Assembly (NCBI GenBank): GCA_000320605.2
Contig: KB445829.1
Span: forward strand, 1-64,000
Length of the DNA: 64,000 nt
Direction: 5' to 3'
DNA from: Gelatoporia subvermispora B
Lineage: Eukaryota > Basidiomycota > Agaricomycetes > Polyporales > Gelatoporiaceae
Each line of letters starts with the position of its first letter. Within the stretch, counting starts at the first letter, position 1. A program made the translations under genes and the position numbers. Of this stretch, positions 23,437-35,812 are shown piece by piece. The notes below the pieces were generated by a model. The model was not told the origin of the DNA and did no database searches. It was given only the letters and a program-made list of their open reading frames with translations.

Positions 23437-24289
23437 CTACATCTTCTCCAGCACTGGCAACGTGACAAACGCGTTGCGCAGAAACTCTCATCGCCGCACA
23501 CCCGGGAGGACCGTAACCAACAAACTCCACCAGCACGTGCATTTCGTCCTCGACTGCTCTGACGTTCGCGCAGAAACAACACAAACGTTCGGCCTGCGTT
23601 ACCGGCAGCGGGCCCCAGAGTCATTGGCAGAGAATACAGCCTCACAGCCGTTTGCATATGAAACCGAGATACGTGTTCTGAGTAGTTTTCTGTCTATTCT
23701 GACTAAGTATTGCAGGCATCCTCAGACAGACTGCGCCAGGGAAAAAAAAATCTCATGTTTAGTTTCGCGAGGTTCTGAGACTTTTTCGAGTCGTCAGCTC
23801 CTAAACATGGAAAGGTAGGAGTAAATCTAGCGAATGAGATTGTCTAAGTTTTCAGGATTACTTTTGACGACTTCTCGTCTGATGTATCAAGCGCTTTCCC
23901 GTACTCTCGTGAAATAACAGCTACGAGGAGTTGTCATAGATTTAGAGGCAACCTCATTTACCGACTTCTCTACAGTACCTCCTCGAGAATAATTTAAGTC
24001 TTGGGCAGAAATTCGAGAATCTTGAGGAGCCTTCGAAACGTCCGCAAAAATTGAAAGCGAGGTTTTCCTAATGTCCCCAGGGATGTTTTGGCCTTGCGAA
24101 ATTATGGAACAGTGTGAATATCGAACCTCAACTATGGCATCCTCCAGCACACTTTCAGCGTAGAGTCAGCTCGCATGTAGCTGGAGTTAACACACGAGCT
24201 AAACTGCTACTAACATCTCAGGCAATATTTAGCGCGATCGAATGAAAATCGACGAACCACACCATCCGGTTAACCGGTGACCATTAGTG

Positions 24290-24410
24290 CTTTGCAGGGG
24301 TAGGGGTAACCCGCGAGGGTCAAGTACCCCTACCCGCGGGGGTTAGGGTCAGGGTCGGCGCCTTCTGACCCTCGGTACCCTTGGGTGACCCTTCGGGACC
24401 CTTCACTAAA
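24290..24410. repeat. GC-rich palindromic block, possible transposon terminus
   Basis: CAGGGGTAGGGGTAACCC is followed within about 25 bases by near-complementary GTACCCCTACCCGCGG, then GGTTAGGGTCAGGGTC and TGACCCTCGG. The block can fold into hairpins. Elements with a CAGGG tip and dense GGGTA/TACCC subterminal repeats are common among fungal hAT families, but I found no matching second end or target duplication nearby. Confidence 0.35.
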
Positions 24411-27400
24411 CCAGGCTGTAAATGTTGTTGATTTTCATGTATTATTACTTGAACGAGCTCGTTGGCTCGATTGCAACCAAAAAATATATACCACGTTGTC
24501 CTAGAACGAAGTACGAGTCTTCCGGCGTACCAGCAGCACATGATTGGTCAGCGCCCTTGTGGCGTTTGGCGCTCCTTCACCTAATTAGGCGGTCATTCGC
24601 TCAATTAGGCAACTGCCTGCTAGGAATGGCGTTCACTCAGATCTTAGTACACGATACTTCCGTGTACTATCCATTACGCGGACACCGAATGGCTCGCGCG
24701 ATTTATCGTACCCGTACGCACTGCACCCGGGCGGTGTGTCAGCGAAGTATCGCACGCATGTCCCCACTCAATCCTAGTCGTATTCGTACTCCAAACGGAC
24801 TTTGACGACCTAATCAACTCCAAGGAAGCTATGAAAATTGGCCCCTCCGCCTGGCATGGCACGCGAATGTCAAGAGCCACTGAGAACAAATATTTGTACC
24901 GTGTCACGTGATGTATCAAGCAGGCGGAGGGAGCGCTCTGCTTGCTTCTTGCACGTCTTTGCACGCACTAAGTCTGGTCTGACGATAGCTCCTGAGTAGA
25001 ACATCTTGAGTCTTCCTGGTAAATTGCTCCGGGACATATGAAATGCTTTTCTGAATATGCTGCATCTCGGCAGCCGGTGCCATGCTTAATTTTCTGTCCT
25101 GTGCCCTCCTGGACCCGGGCCTCACTATGCCGGCTTGGTCTCAGTTGTCTTCGAATCGCGTCTTTTGTGCGTAATCCACCTTAGAAACACTCGCGGTCCA
25201 CAGTTGCGTCTATGGGACTAAGTCGGCGCACCGTACGGAGTTAGCCTGCAATTTCCAGCACAGCTCGTTACTCCGGTCCTTCTCACAGCGCTCAGCGCGA
25301 CAGGCCAGCGTCGTGTCCCGGAACGCCACCCGGAGCAGCATCCTAGGCAGCTGTTACGATCGGACGCTGTCCGTCGACGAGTATGATTATATTGCTCCTC
25401 ACCATCCAGCGACCCAGTATGGCCAGGACGTGCGCCCATCTACTCACGCACCTCCTATCATCTGCCACTGTCCACACGCCCTGACATATACACGACAGCC
25501 GGCTGCTTAGACAATCCCCAACTCTATCCTGTGCGCTATATTGAGCCCGCTCGGCCCTCGTCCTGCTGGTTCTCTCGTCCCGCCTGCATGATGCATCTCC
25601 TAGGTCGCGCCACCCCGCCCCGATCTCAGAAGCCCCCGCCGTGCAGCGTCGCGTGCAGTGCATCTCATCGGGGAAGCTGTGTCGCACGCAGATCGGGACC
25701 ACGACGCAGACGCAGATGAATGGCGGCGCATTGCCAGACCACCGGTAGACGCCGCCGCGCAGTGTGCGGGCCTAACGCTCGCAAGAAAACTCTAGTAACC
25801 GGCGGACCTAGCCTGGGCCCGCGCCCCCGAAGAGTGCGGTGTGTTTACGCGGCACGGGCAGCAAGCGATGCATAATTGTGGCAAGATGTGTGCCGTGCGT
25901 AGCTCCCGCGTGGCCTCGCTCGGGCGGGGTACTACAGCAGGTGGCTGCGTTGGTGCTTTCACGTACACGTCCTAGCTGACTGAGGCGTACTATATGGGCG
26001 CCACGATCCTGCTTCGCCGATATCTGCTATATGTGATCCTCATCTAGCGGGATGTAGTCATCCGATGCGTGCCCGTGAGGTCAGCCACCATGCATTTGGG
26101 CGTCCCATGCAGCGCACAGATACTGGGGAAACCGCATCTCCGATGGGCGGATTAATCAACCCGAGTTCTTGCCAGGGTCCGTCGCAGTGCCGAACTCTGC
26201 ACCCACTCGCTCGGGCGGCTATCTGCATATTTGCCGTGCCTGCCCTGCCTGGTGATCTCATTTTGGCTGCGCGTCACCCTGATCTGCAGGAGGCGTGCGG
26301 TGGCGTTTGGCATCAGCCCGTCCGGCAAGTGAATCAACTCGCATGCAGTGGCAGGTGCGCGTGCAGGCGTGGATATGCATTACACGGCCCACGGCGACCG
26401 CGCCTGCGCCAAATCTGATCCAGGATTGCTCGCGTGCGGTCGCCTTCGGGAATTCCTTGGCATCCAATTAATGTGATTCCGCACGGGGGCCCCAGTGCTT
26501 CCCATTGCGTAGCACAAACGTCATGCTGCTCGGGTCACATGCGCTGCGTCTGTGTGTCCCGAGATGGACATAGGACATACCAGCGAGTGCATCAGGTCGC
26601 GCCATGTCGCGCGGCGGCCGGACATCTGCGTAGAGCGGACTATTGTAGCATTCCGGTCAGCTCGACAGGCATCGTAACATGTGACAACCAGTCTTGCTTG
26701 TGGTGATTCGTCGGCACTGAGTGTGGCTTGTGATGCGGCCGAAACTCGTCCAATCCTCGAGTCTGCAATTAGACTTTCCGGTGTTATCATTATCCTGGTA
26801 CATGAGTACTCATCTACTAGCAGAGGATTATGAAATACAAATGCTCTATAAATCAGTACCTTCGATGCCAGTGGTCGAAGACAATGTACCAGCTGCAACC
26901 TATGACTAGCGTCGAAATTCGCGCGGTCAAGGATCCAGTGACAAGTGACATGTTAAGACGATCGAGATAGTACAGTAATGGTAGCTCTGACGTCCTCGAG
27001 GCAGACTTCATATGGCATCTGTAGAGAGCTCAGGTGAGCACGGATCTACTCGATGTCTGCCATCCGCCAGGACCGTGATGGCTAACGATATGTCTGGCAG
27101 CGATGCCGTCGCGCTCAGGCTGCGAATTGCGAAACATGCGAAGTATAAGTGACATGTTGGACGGGAGCGGGCATCCGGCGCTGCTGACTGAGGGGAGAAC
27201 TGGACGCCAGTTGTCGGATGTGGCGTCGGTGTCACTAGTGTTTGCGCCCTGGGAGTCGCGCATCGTTTCGAGCTGAGGACGATCCGCGAAGGGCACGGTG
27301 CAGCGCGCGTCATTGCAATGTGTCGGCGGCGGTGTGCGTCCGCAGCGTGGCGGTTGATGCCCGACTGCGACGCCGGTGTAGCTACAGTGCGCTAGGACGC

Positions 27401-28069
27401 ATCGAGCAAGGCGGGTCGATAGAGTTCCCCCCGGCGCGCGCGCGAACGCGAAGTCGAAGTGGCCGGATGCAGTCGGCTCGCCTCGGTTGCCCTGACCGGC
27501 CCTGGGGTTTCGTCCGGAAGCATATCGGACACAATCTGGCGATGCCCGAGTCGATCATGATCATACTCAATTGCTGGCCTTGCCTGCCAAATCTGTCAAC
27601 TCTTGCGCGCCCAACGCGCCGCTGCGATCTCGACAGGCGCAGCTCTCGAAGAGGATACGTGTGTGGCGAAGAGGTTCATTGTTGCTACGCGCCTACTCTA
27701 CATTCGGGCAACTATGATTACATTCGACGCGCGACCGAGGTAGCATTCGGCGACATGTGGGTATGTATGATCATAACAAAACATGAGATGTACACCGACC
27801 GGACACGACTCGGGCTCGGAGATGAGACCAGATCCGGGCTCGTCAGCCAGGCCGGGTTGATGACAGCGTCGATGGAGACATTGTCTTGAGCGAGGCGTGA
27901 GGCGAGGAGCAAGACGGTGCTGGTGCGGACATGGCAGAGCAAGGCGGGGTGCTGACAGGCAAGATCATCATCATCAAGAACTGTTCACCAGGAGAAGGAC
28001 ACGTCAATCATCCAAGATCGATCGAGTGAATGATACGTTCTCACCAGAAGGGCATGGACAGCGTCCGGG
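24411..28069. other. 3.7-kb gene-poor stretch
   Basis: Several long open frames exist in this GC-rich DNA (for example 27242-27889 +), but none shows domain motifs, a stable composition or splice structure. I annotate no gene. Confidence 0.45.
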
Positions 28070-28974
28070 CTACTTGACAATAACGCGTTTCGTGTGTTTT
28101 CCCGCACGCCGTCGTTCGCTGTGCGGGATGGGCCGCCGCCACGCCTCGTCAGGATCATCCTGGAACTCGGGCTCGACGTGCCCATCTAGCGGCGCCGCCC
28201 CAGGCGCGCCGACAAGATGATGCTCGCGCGGGCTGCCTCTTACAGGATACGCCCCGCGGTGCATGCCGGGCGGGGAGCGGGCGTTCACACCCGCGGCGGG
28301 CTGCGATGGGTGCGTGGGGGGTCCGGCGGGAAATGTGCCGGGTTGCACGGGCGCTGCGCGTGCGCGCGCGTTCTGTTGGGGAAACGGGATGGGGTGCAGC
28401 GGCGGGTTCGGCGACGCCTGGCCCGCAACGGGCGGGAGCGCGTGTGCGTGGCCCTGCGGCCACGCACGGGGCACCCCTCCAGGGTCGCGCGCCTTGGCCT
28501 TGGCGTCCTCACCGCCCGGGCCCATGTCCACCTCGATGTGGACGTGGACGATCTCCTTGCCCTTTCGAGCGAAGAACGCCCGCTCTTCCCGCTCGAAGAA
28601 CCCGCTCGTCGGCCCAGGCCGCATTGTCGTCGGGGGCGACGGCGGGAAAAGCGCCATCAGCTCGTGCCCCGTCGGCGGCGCGGGGTACTTTCTCGGCCCT
28701 GTTTCGCTGCCAGGGGTGGGGAGGTCGACGTCTGGAAAGCGTACGTCATATAACTTCGTAGACATATAGCAACAATAGAGCAGGACGCACCACGCAGTGA
28801 GGATGGAGACAAGGGTCGGCGCGATCGCGCCGCGGATGTATTTGTTTGTGGCGGGATCATTTCTGCTGCAGTCGTGGGCGCGGTCGAGGGCGGGCTACGC
28901 TCGCTCGCGGTGGACGTGCTCGCGGTGGGCGAGGTCGAGCCGTCGTGTATTGGACGTAAGTGGTATGAAGCCAT
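28070..28974 (-). CDS. Single-pass membrane protein with proline-rich tail, 5' end unresolved
   Basis: The clear part is a 231-residue frame ending at 28070. It opens CYMSTKLYDVRFPDVDLPTP, includes ALFPPSPPTT and FFEREERAFFARKGKEIVHV, then has a long Pro/Ala/His/Gly-rich region and a basic end (HTKRVIVK). The frame extends upstream to about 28875 as NKYIRGAIAPTLVSILTAW and CVLLYCCY, a convincing transmembrane segment. A second frame starting at 28974 (MASYHLRPIHDG, Ser/Thr-rich) looks like the N-terminus but is out of phase. An acceptor such as GACTGCAG near 28864 could join them, yet I found no good donor. No family recognised; either an intron or a frameshift lies at 28860-28960. Confidence 0.55.
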
Positions 28975-28999
28975 GACGGTGGGGAGTAAGGGGTAGAGG

Positions 29000-31900
29000 C
29001 TTGGGAAGGGTTGAATCAAAGGGGTTCCTAGGGAAGGGCGGACGGGGGTTTATATCGTATTCGTGGAATTTCACCGCAGGCCCGAGCTGTCTGAGGTGTA
29101 TGGCGGTGCTCGCCCAGAGAGGAGGTGCATCAGGCTCATCTTGTCGAATTCGGACCGCTGCCAGATAACGTTACGTGACGGAGTTCTAAGCGAGAACTGG
29201 CCCAGCTGAGAGCGGACGTACACGACTGTTCTTCGCCGGCGTCGCCTGCCATTGTGGCATCCTCTAGACGCCTTGCAACGCACGCCGCTCGCCCGTGGAT
29301 GCATCATTTATACTTTTGACAGTTTCTGCTCGAACTGGAAGACGCGGTGTCCGATTCTGCCAATCCCGGCATCGAGACGACGCCGCCAGCTGCTAACGGG
29401 CTCCCAGGCAAGTCCGGCGTTCCGAACGCGTTGCCAGCATCGGCCATACCAGAATCGTCGGTTTGTCCATAGTGTCGGCAGCCTAACCATCCTTGTCCAG
29501 CGGAACTCTGTCCTGAACTCTGTTGGCATCTCATCATAACAACGTTCGCAGCCTGCACGCCCGTCGTCTACAACCAATATCCGCTTTCGTCCATGCTCCA
29601 TGGAACCCGGAGCCGCCTGCGATGCACACCGATGCTGTCACCATGCAAACGCCTTGTCCTTCTAGTCTTGATTACATCTGCCGCGCCGCCTTCCGCAGAA
29701 CTGCATGGACATCTCTGGCAGGTCGCAATGCATCCGGCTACTCGACGCGGGCTTTGGGCGGACGTTTTCCGACCTGGGAGCACCACATCTCGCTTTCGGT
29801 ACAACGAGAATCACACGCGCAGCTTCCTCGGCGGTTACTGGCAGCTAATTGTAAGAACGTCGTTCATTTCGACTCAGCTTGGTTGTTCGACAAGATTTGC
29901 GTCGCTCGCGTTACGTCTCGAGCCCGCCTTGTCATCGATGCACGTTGACGCGGCACAGCCGAGCAGGGCCCACACGCGGATCGGGACGGTCTGTCACAGC
30001 GCAGAACGGACATCGTCTCGAATGGTATGCATTGTTCAGCCTCTCCGGTCAAACATGATGCTCCTTTTAGGCTGATACTCGGGGGATCCCGAGGTCATCG
30101 AGGGAGCTCACGTCCTTCCGATGCGCCCTCCGGTAGGCTTTCCCCTCTGACCGTGTTGCCGGACAATCTAGCCATATTGCCGGGCAAAAGGTCCGGACCG
30201 CCCATCGAACGCGCCCCGCCGCTGGACTTCACATCGTTGTAGTCGAGATCCAAGCCCCACCCTCCTCGACCTCGTGGGCCCCAATCACGAACCGGAGCTG
30301 CCGCGTTATGCGAGCGCTTCGCGTGATGCCAGGACGAAGCTGGCGTCGAATCGCCCTCGAAGGTTCCTTATCCGTGCCTGTCGCGCGCACCGACTCGCGC
30401 CAGCCCGTCTTCCATACTATGCGGATCCGTGGGCCGCGCATGCCCGAACTGGTGGGCTTCTCTGCTGTGATTATGAGAATCGCGCGCGAGGACGAGATGG
30501 GACTCCCCGGCAACCCCGGGAAACGCCTCCGGCAAGTCAACGACATTGCAGTTCCCAGCAACCCACGTTCACAGGCCGGCTCCTCGATTGCGTCCTCTGC
30601 GACCACACCGTGATGCGCTCTACGTGCATATCGGTGCCGAGGGATCGACACACACGGCCACGGCCCCGCCCCTCGTCGACCGCGACCGAAGCAGCCTGGC
30701 ATCCAAGGCCCCAGGCCCGAGCCTGGATGATAAGTTGGGACGGGTTTCCCCGTATCTGCTCGGCATGCTTTCTGACATTGTCTGTCAGAACTCCACAGGA
30801 TCGTGAGGGTTTTGATACCGTTCAGTAGCCCTGAAGGGGTACACCTGTCGGCCGTGACAGTTGACCGCAGCCTCGGAGCTGACCGAGGCGTCAGCCGGCG
30901 GTTCTGTCATGATTTTGTGCAGCGGATGCACATCAATCATATACCATTCGACGCGCACGCACACTCTTGTCGTCGCTGATTCATTACCGACTACCGTCAT
31001 CGCCGAACGTCAAGAAACAGCAGTCTTGGACAGTGGACATGTCGATATGACATCTTGTCGAAATCTTCTGCCTCTTTGTAAAGCCAGGGACTGGTGGCGT
31101 CTGATACATTTAATGTACCTGACAAATACTGGCAGCAATACGGAGGAACCGATAATAGAAATAGCAGCGCGTACTCCGACATCTGTCTGTGCCCTGTTGA
31201 GTGGGGGTAATGCTTGCAGCATTCGAGGCGCTCTATCAACAGAACTTTACGGGCACGAGGCATAGGAACTCACGACGGTGGACATGTGTCTTCATTTCCG
31301 TGGACTAGATTTGACAACACTTCGAACGGTATTAGAGCGCTATGCCCTATGACATATTGGAGGGCTTCTGGTAGGTTGATTTCTTCCCGCATTCGATGAC
31401 GTAGTTTCCCTAGGATGAGCAGTAGAGAAGACGGCGTGTGTGGCCCCCCGTCAAGCTAAGTGCTGTCCAAAGAATTACTGCGGGTCCACGACAAGAATAT
31501 TCTGGCACATCTCTCACCATGAGTGCTCTGTGACTCGCGTTCTGGCGTCTCTACAGGGTTATCCCGCTGCTTCGGCGGTTCGCAATACAGTTCTTTCCTG
31601 GCGTTTCCAGCTCCACTAACCGCGGATACAGCGTGACGACGCAGCAACACAAGGATAGAAGGATGCGCGCCCAGGCGACAAGCTTCTTCTTCCCCCGAAG
31701 TATACCTCTTGCGCTTGTCTTACGGCATCTCCGTTTGGTTCTGAACCTGGCTTCCGAATGACGGATCTGGTCTTATGAATGGGTCTCGGGACGAAGAACC
31801 TGCGGCACACATATATGAAAACCCATAAGCCCCGGATGGTATACCAGAGACGGAACTGCATATCTTCCCATAGCTATAATAGTCTTCTTCGCACGTAGGT

Positions 31901-33112
31901 CCGGTCCCAGTCGGGACGCAGCTGTAAACATGTCAGCGGTCGCGCACAGAGCGGATATCGAGACACCCGCAGTAGTCGAGCCGTCTGCTGAATATCACAG
32001 TGATCTCCCGTGACCGCACATATGACGCGCACCAGAATGAGATGTGCCACGAACCGTCTCAAGAAGCCTCACCCTGCGTTCCGGCTGTCCTGCATATATG
32101 AAGGAATGATACAGCGTGACTGCCTCAGACGACTAATCTCTTGGCGGCTTCACAGATGTCTGCAGAACTACCGCGGAACAGTAGCGAAGACATGTACGGC
32201 AGTTGGGGGCGTTAGATGCGCATGTCCTCCTGGAGCGCGCACATCCGCGCCGCACAGGCGCTAGCGCCATAAGACGAGCTGCCAGGAACAAGCAAGGCAA
32301 GAACCGGCTCCAGCGTCTGCCAGCCGTTCCGTGTCCGACGACATGGGCATCCCGTCTTCTGCACATTACATTCAGCGAGAAGTAGACGTCCGCGTCTCCG
32401 TTACGGCATTACACGCTTCGACACGCGCACCAGCCGCACCAGCGCGCATATGGCCAAGCCTCTTGAGAGGCGCCTCGCGAGCACGGGCCTGACCAGAGTC
32501 AGCGACCCGCACGATCGGACGAACCCCGCTGCATGTCGCCTAGAGATGAGAGGGTATGGGGGAAAGGATCTCCGCTGTCCATGCTTGACATAGTGCCCTG
32601 CTCCTGATCCGCGGCGTGCTGCGGCCCGTGATTGTAGATGTTGGGGCAACCATGTCAGCTCTTGCATGCTTGAGCCGATGAACGAGGACACGTCGTTCAC
32701 TGACTTGCTTGACCCCGTCTGTCAGAGAGATGGCAGGTAGAACGCTTGAGATCTGTCCCTGTCACCTTGAATGCGGAGTTATCTTACTAGGTGAAATGGC
32801 ATGGCTGCGCGAATCCTTCTAGCATGTTCACATACAGACCTCGCCTCCAGCAACTCGGTTCACAACCCGATTTTACGGGATCACAGATAACTGTGGGGGG
32901 CACAGCCCTGCAGGAAGAGCATGTGGGCAGGGAAAGATAGCAGTAAACTAGAAGCACAACCTGGGAAGATCATGAGAGCCGGGAGAACGGATGTATCACT
33001 GGATCTCATACCTGACGGTGCCGATGATGCCGCAAGTTGTGAAATTGCGGTCTAGATTGAACGCCTATGCAGGGATCACCTATGTACGGACATACGATGA
33101 TGGAATACAAGA
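29000..33112. other. 4.1-kb gene-poor stretch
   Basis: Scattered open frames on both strands lack recognisable motifs. The stretch is flanked by the 5' region of the proline-rich membrane protein and the 3' end of MPP6. Nothing repetitive or RNA-like was recognised. Confidence 0.45.
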
Positions 33113-33899
33113 TCATGAGGTTGCTCTATCTTTCTTCTTCCGCTTCTTCGCCTCCGATGTTGGAGGATCTGTCCGTAGGTCCTCTCTACCCCTCTTCAGC
33201 GCTGTATTTGTTGTGCTGGATGATGGACGACGGTCGTCGAACCCAGCTGGCTTAATGAAGCCGCTCGCTGGTCCGGGGCCAAAACTTGGAGAGGATGGCG
33301 GTCTCACAGGGTTATCTTCACGAATCAACATTTGTGCTGTTTTGGATTTAGGTTTTTTGGAATCTTGTGCGGGCGCCCTAAAGCCAGAAATCGCTACTAG
33401 CCGCTTTGATCGCGGCTTCTCAGCGTTCTCGTCCTCAGTTGCCTTGCTGTTCTCATTACTTGCAGGCGTCTACAGGAGATTTACGATACTCCCGGCAAGA
33501 GGGAAGTACAGCACGCACCTCGTTCTGGAGGACTTCTTGACCGCGGTGATTAAAGGTACGACGGCCCTTGGCGACAGGTTTCTGATAGAGGGACGCGCTG
33601 GAAGATGCTTCCGCACTATCGCTCGCGGAGGGGAATAGGAAGGGGAGATACGATGCTTCGTGTGCGACGTCGTGCCTGCATAGGTTTGGAAGGGAATTGG
33701 ATCTCACCATCATCACGACTCACTCTGTACGCGACTCCGATATGCCCCACGCCTCCTTCACCTCCTTCGAGACCTCCCATTCGGCTTCATCCTTGATCTG
33801 CTTTTGTTCGGCCTCTACTTGCGCTTGTTGCTTCGTCCTTTGCGCATTCTGCATGAATCGTAGACTGAGAGTGCCATTACTGAGGGTTTTTGCAGACAT
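33113..33899 (-). CDS. MPP6: Exosome cofactor MPP6 (M-phase phosphoprotein 6 family)
   Basis: Mpp6 is a nuclear RNA-exosome cofactor that binds the core and helps recruit the Mtr4 helicase. Three exons (33899-33724, 33675-33519, 33451-33113) total 672 nt, 223 residues. The N-terminus MSAKTLSNGTLSLRFMQNAQ has the Mpp6 signature of a short basic/hydrophobic segment with RFMQ, followed by a charged coiled stretch (QQAQVEAEQKQIKDEAEW). The middle keeps GRRTFNHRGQEV, then KPRSKRLVAISGF. The C-terminus is basic (SEAKKRKKKDRATS) and fits a nuclear localisation signal. The first intron is 48 nt. The acceptor of the second intron is my choice among several AGs; it alone keeps the frame. Confidence 0.85.
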
Positions 33900-34074
33900 G
33901 ACGAGGATGGGTATGATGCCAAATAAAGGTGAGGTGGACTAAGAAAAAGGAGTGACCGAGAAGGTAGGGACGGAAAGAGTTAAACGGCGAAAGCAACTCT
34001 ACGGGTGGTAGGAAACGGCCCGCCCTACACCGAACGAGAGCGCCGTAAGCTGGCGGAAAATAATGGCATCCAAC

Positions 34075-34147
34075 TACTCCCGCCGGGACTCGAACCCGGA
34101 ACCTTCAGATTAGGAATCTGATATCATAGCCATTAGACGACGAGAGC
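34075..34147 (-). tRNA. tRNA-Arg (anticodon CCT)
   Basis: A 73-nt cloverleaf without an intron. The acceptor GCTCTCG pairs with CGGGAGT (with G-U pairs) and the discriminator base is A. The anticodon arm TCAGA-TTCCTAA-TCTGA presents CCT, which reads the AGG arginine codon. The T arm is CCGGG-TTCGAGT-CCCGG, which also serves as the internal B box. It sits in the 360-bp gap between the divergent MPP6 and ALKBH6-like genes. Confidence 0.92.
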
Positions 34148-34258
34148 TTGCTTGACTATGCAGTCCAGTATGCTAGAGCTTAGTGCCTCTGGCCGTTACT
34201 GAACCCAGCCCAACACCTGTCCGAGTGAACACACCGCCCCTCTGCTGCTAAAACAAGC

Positions 34259-35371
34259 ATGATTGCGGGTGACCTTAAGTCGTTCCAAGTCACAGACGCA
34301 GATGAAGTGTTTTACCTACCCGATTTTGTTACAAAGGAAGAAGAAGAGATATTACTCCGCAAAGTTAGTCAGCAATTCCCCCACCAAGCGGCACTGGCAG
34401 TGATAGATGCGGATTAGATCACAGAATCTCCTCTCCCTAAGTGGAAGCAACTTTCGAAACGACGGTGAGTCTTCATGCGACTGGCTTGAGCGCAATGCAG
34501 CTGCGTTATAATACACACGCTGGGTCCTTGTAGGCTGCAGATATGGGGTAAGTAAATATTGACTCATCCAAGCATCAATCTGCTTACTGCTGAGCGTATC
34601 AGGCGGAGACATGACAACGAAGCGGCTTCTCATACCACAGCCAATGCCTGATTTCATTGGAAAGTAGTAAGCTACGGATGCCCTGCATCTTATGTCTTGA
34701 TCTACATCAGTCAATGTTCCGCAGTCCAAACTTGATCGCTCGAATACGAGAAACCGGCGCATTCAGTGCCTCGCCTCATAGCGGTCCTAACCATGTCATA
34801 TTGAATGAGGTAATTGTTCGATTTGTCTCAACATAGAAAATCAGCAGGTTCACAAAGTACAGTACCTCCCAGGGCAAGGCATCATGGTGCGTAGGGTCCC
34901 GCGAATTTCACCGCTGCATAATTTGATATTCTTCAGCCCCACGAAGACGGCCCCGCGTACTATCCAACTGTGGCTACCCTCTCTCTAGGCTCCCACGCAC
35001 TCTTCCACTACTATCAGTACCAGCTGTCGGCCGACACCGAGAACACCGACGACGCTGAGAGCGGCCGGACCATCGACCCGCAACCCGTTCTCACTGTCCT
35101 TCTTGAACCGCGCAGCTTGATCATCACGCGCTCATCCTTGTACGAAGCACACCTGCATGGTATCGACGGCGTCACAGAGGACACCTTCTTTGCGCCCATC
35201 TCGAGCCAACACGGGACCACGCCTCCGATCGCCAATGCACACATGCTAACTGGCGCCGCCGAGCGGGACGCTGTGACCAGAGGGGGCACACTCTCGCGAG
35301 GGACACGCTACAGCCTCACTTTCCGTGACGTCGCGAGGGTCGCGAACGGCGCACGCCTTCTCCAATCGTAG
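34259..35371 (+). CDS. ALKBH6-like Fe(II)/2-oxoglutarate dioxygenase
   Basis: AlkB-family enzymes oxidatively demethylate nucleic acids or proteins using Fe(II) and 2-oxoglutarate; ALKBH6 substrates are not firmly established. The start at 34259 gives MIAGDLKSFQVTDADEVFYL, PDFVTKEEEEILL. Small exons follow: 34418-34464 (SPLPKWKQLSKRR), 34534-34547 (LQIWG), 34603-34666 (LIPQPMPDFIGK) and 34725-34809 (PNLIARIRETG, GPNHVILNEY). All stay in phase. The last long exon holds the iron-binding HxD in PHEDGPAYYP, the TLSLGSHALFHYY strand, the LHGI segment with the distal His, and RYSLTFRDV with the 2-oxoglutarate-binding Arg, ending at 35371. All metal ligands are visible, so it should be active. Confidence 0.9.
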
Positions 35372-35812
35372 TTCACGCTTGAATCTGGCTAGCAGCATCG
35401 CTGCCCTGATGGATGCAATCATTTTTCTGGCTCAGAAGGGCATATGTAGGAATTGGCCTGCCACGCTACAGACAGCTTGGGCACCGGATGCAATAGAGGC
35501 ATGCGTTAAGTATCACGTTGTGTTGCGTCTGTGTCAACTTTACGCCATACACTACGAGGCTTCGTGGGAGCGCCCAATACGGCTCCTTCTCCCCTTCTCT
35601 CGGAAACTTCGGGGATTCTGATGGTCGCAGGTGCACTGAGCGATGCAGACAATGCAGGTCGTCAAATCATTGAGCATTGATACAATGCATGAAGACAATA
35701 ACATCAGGTATATTTTGCACACGGAAATACACTATGTATTATGCTAGCCCGCAGCAGATGGTATGTTGCACAAACATCCCAGACCCATCAAGTACGACAT
35801 GTATGACCCGTT

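Noticed and set aside
24330..24370. Interstitial telomere repeat (GGTTAGGG)
   Set aside because: Only a single TTAGGG occurs, within a palindromic block. There is no tandem array.
27242..27889. 215-codon plus-strand open frame
   Set aside because: GC-rich, Arg/Cys-rich, no splice structure or recognisable domain. Not supported as a gene.
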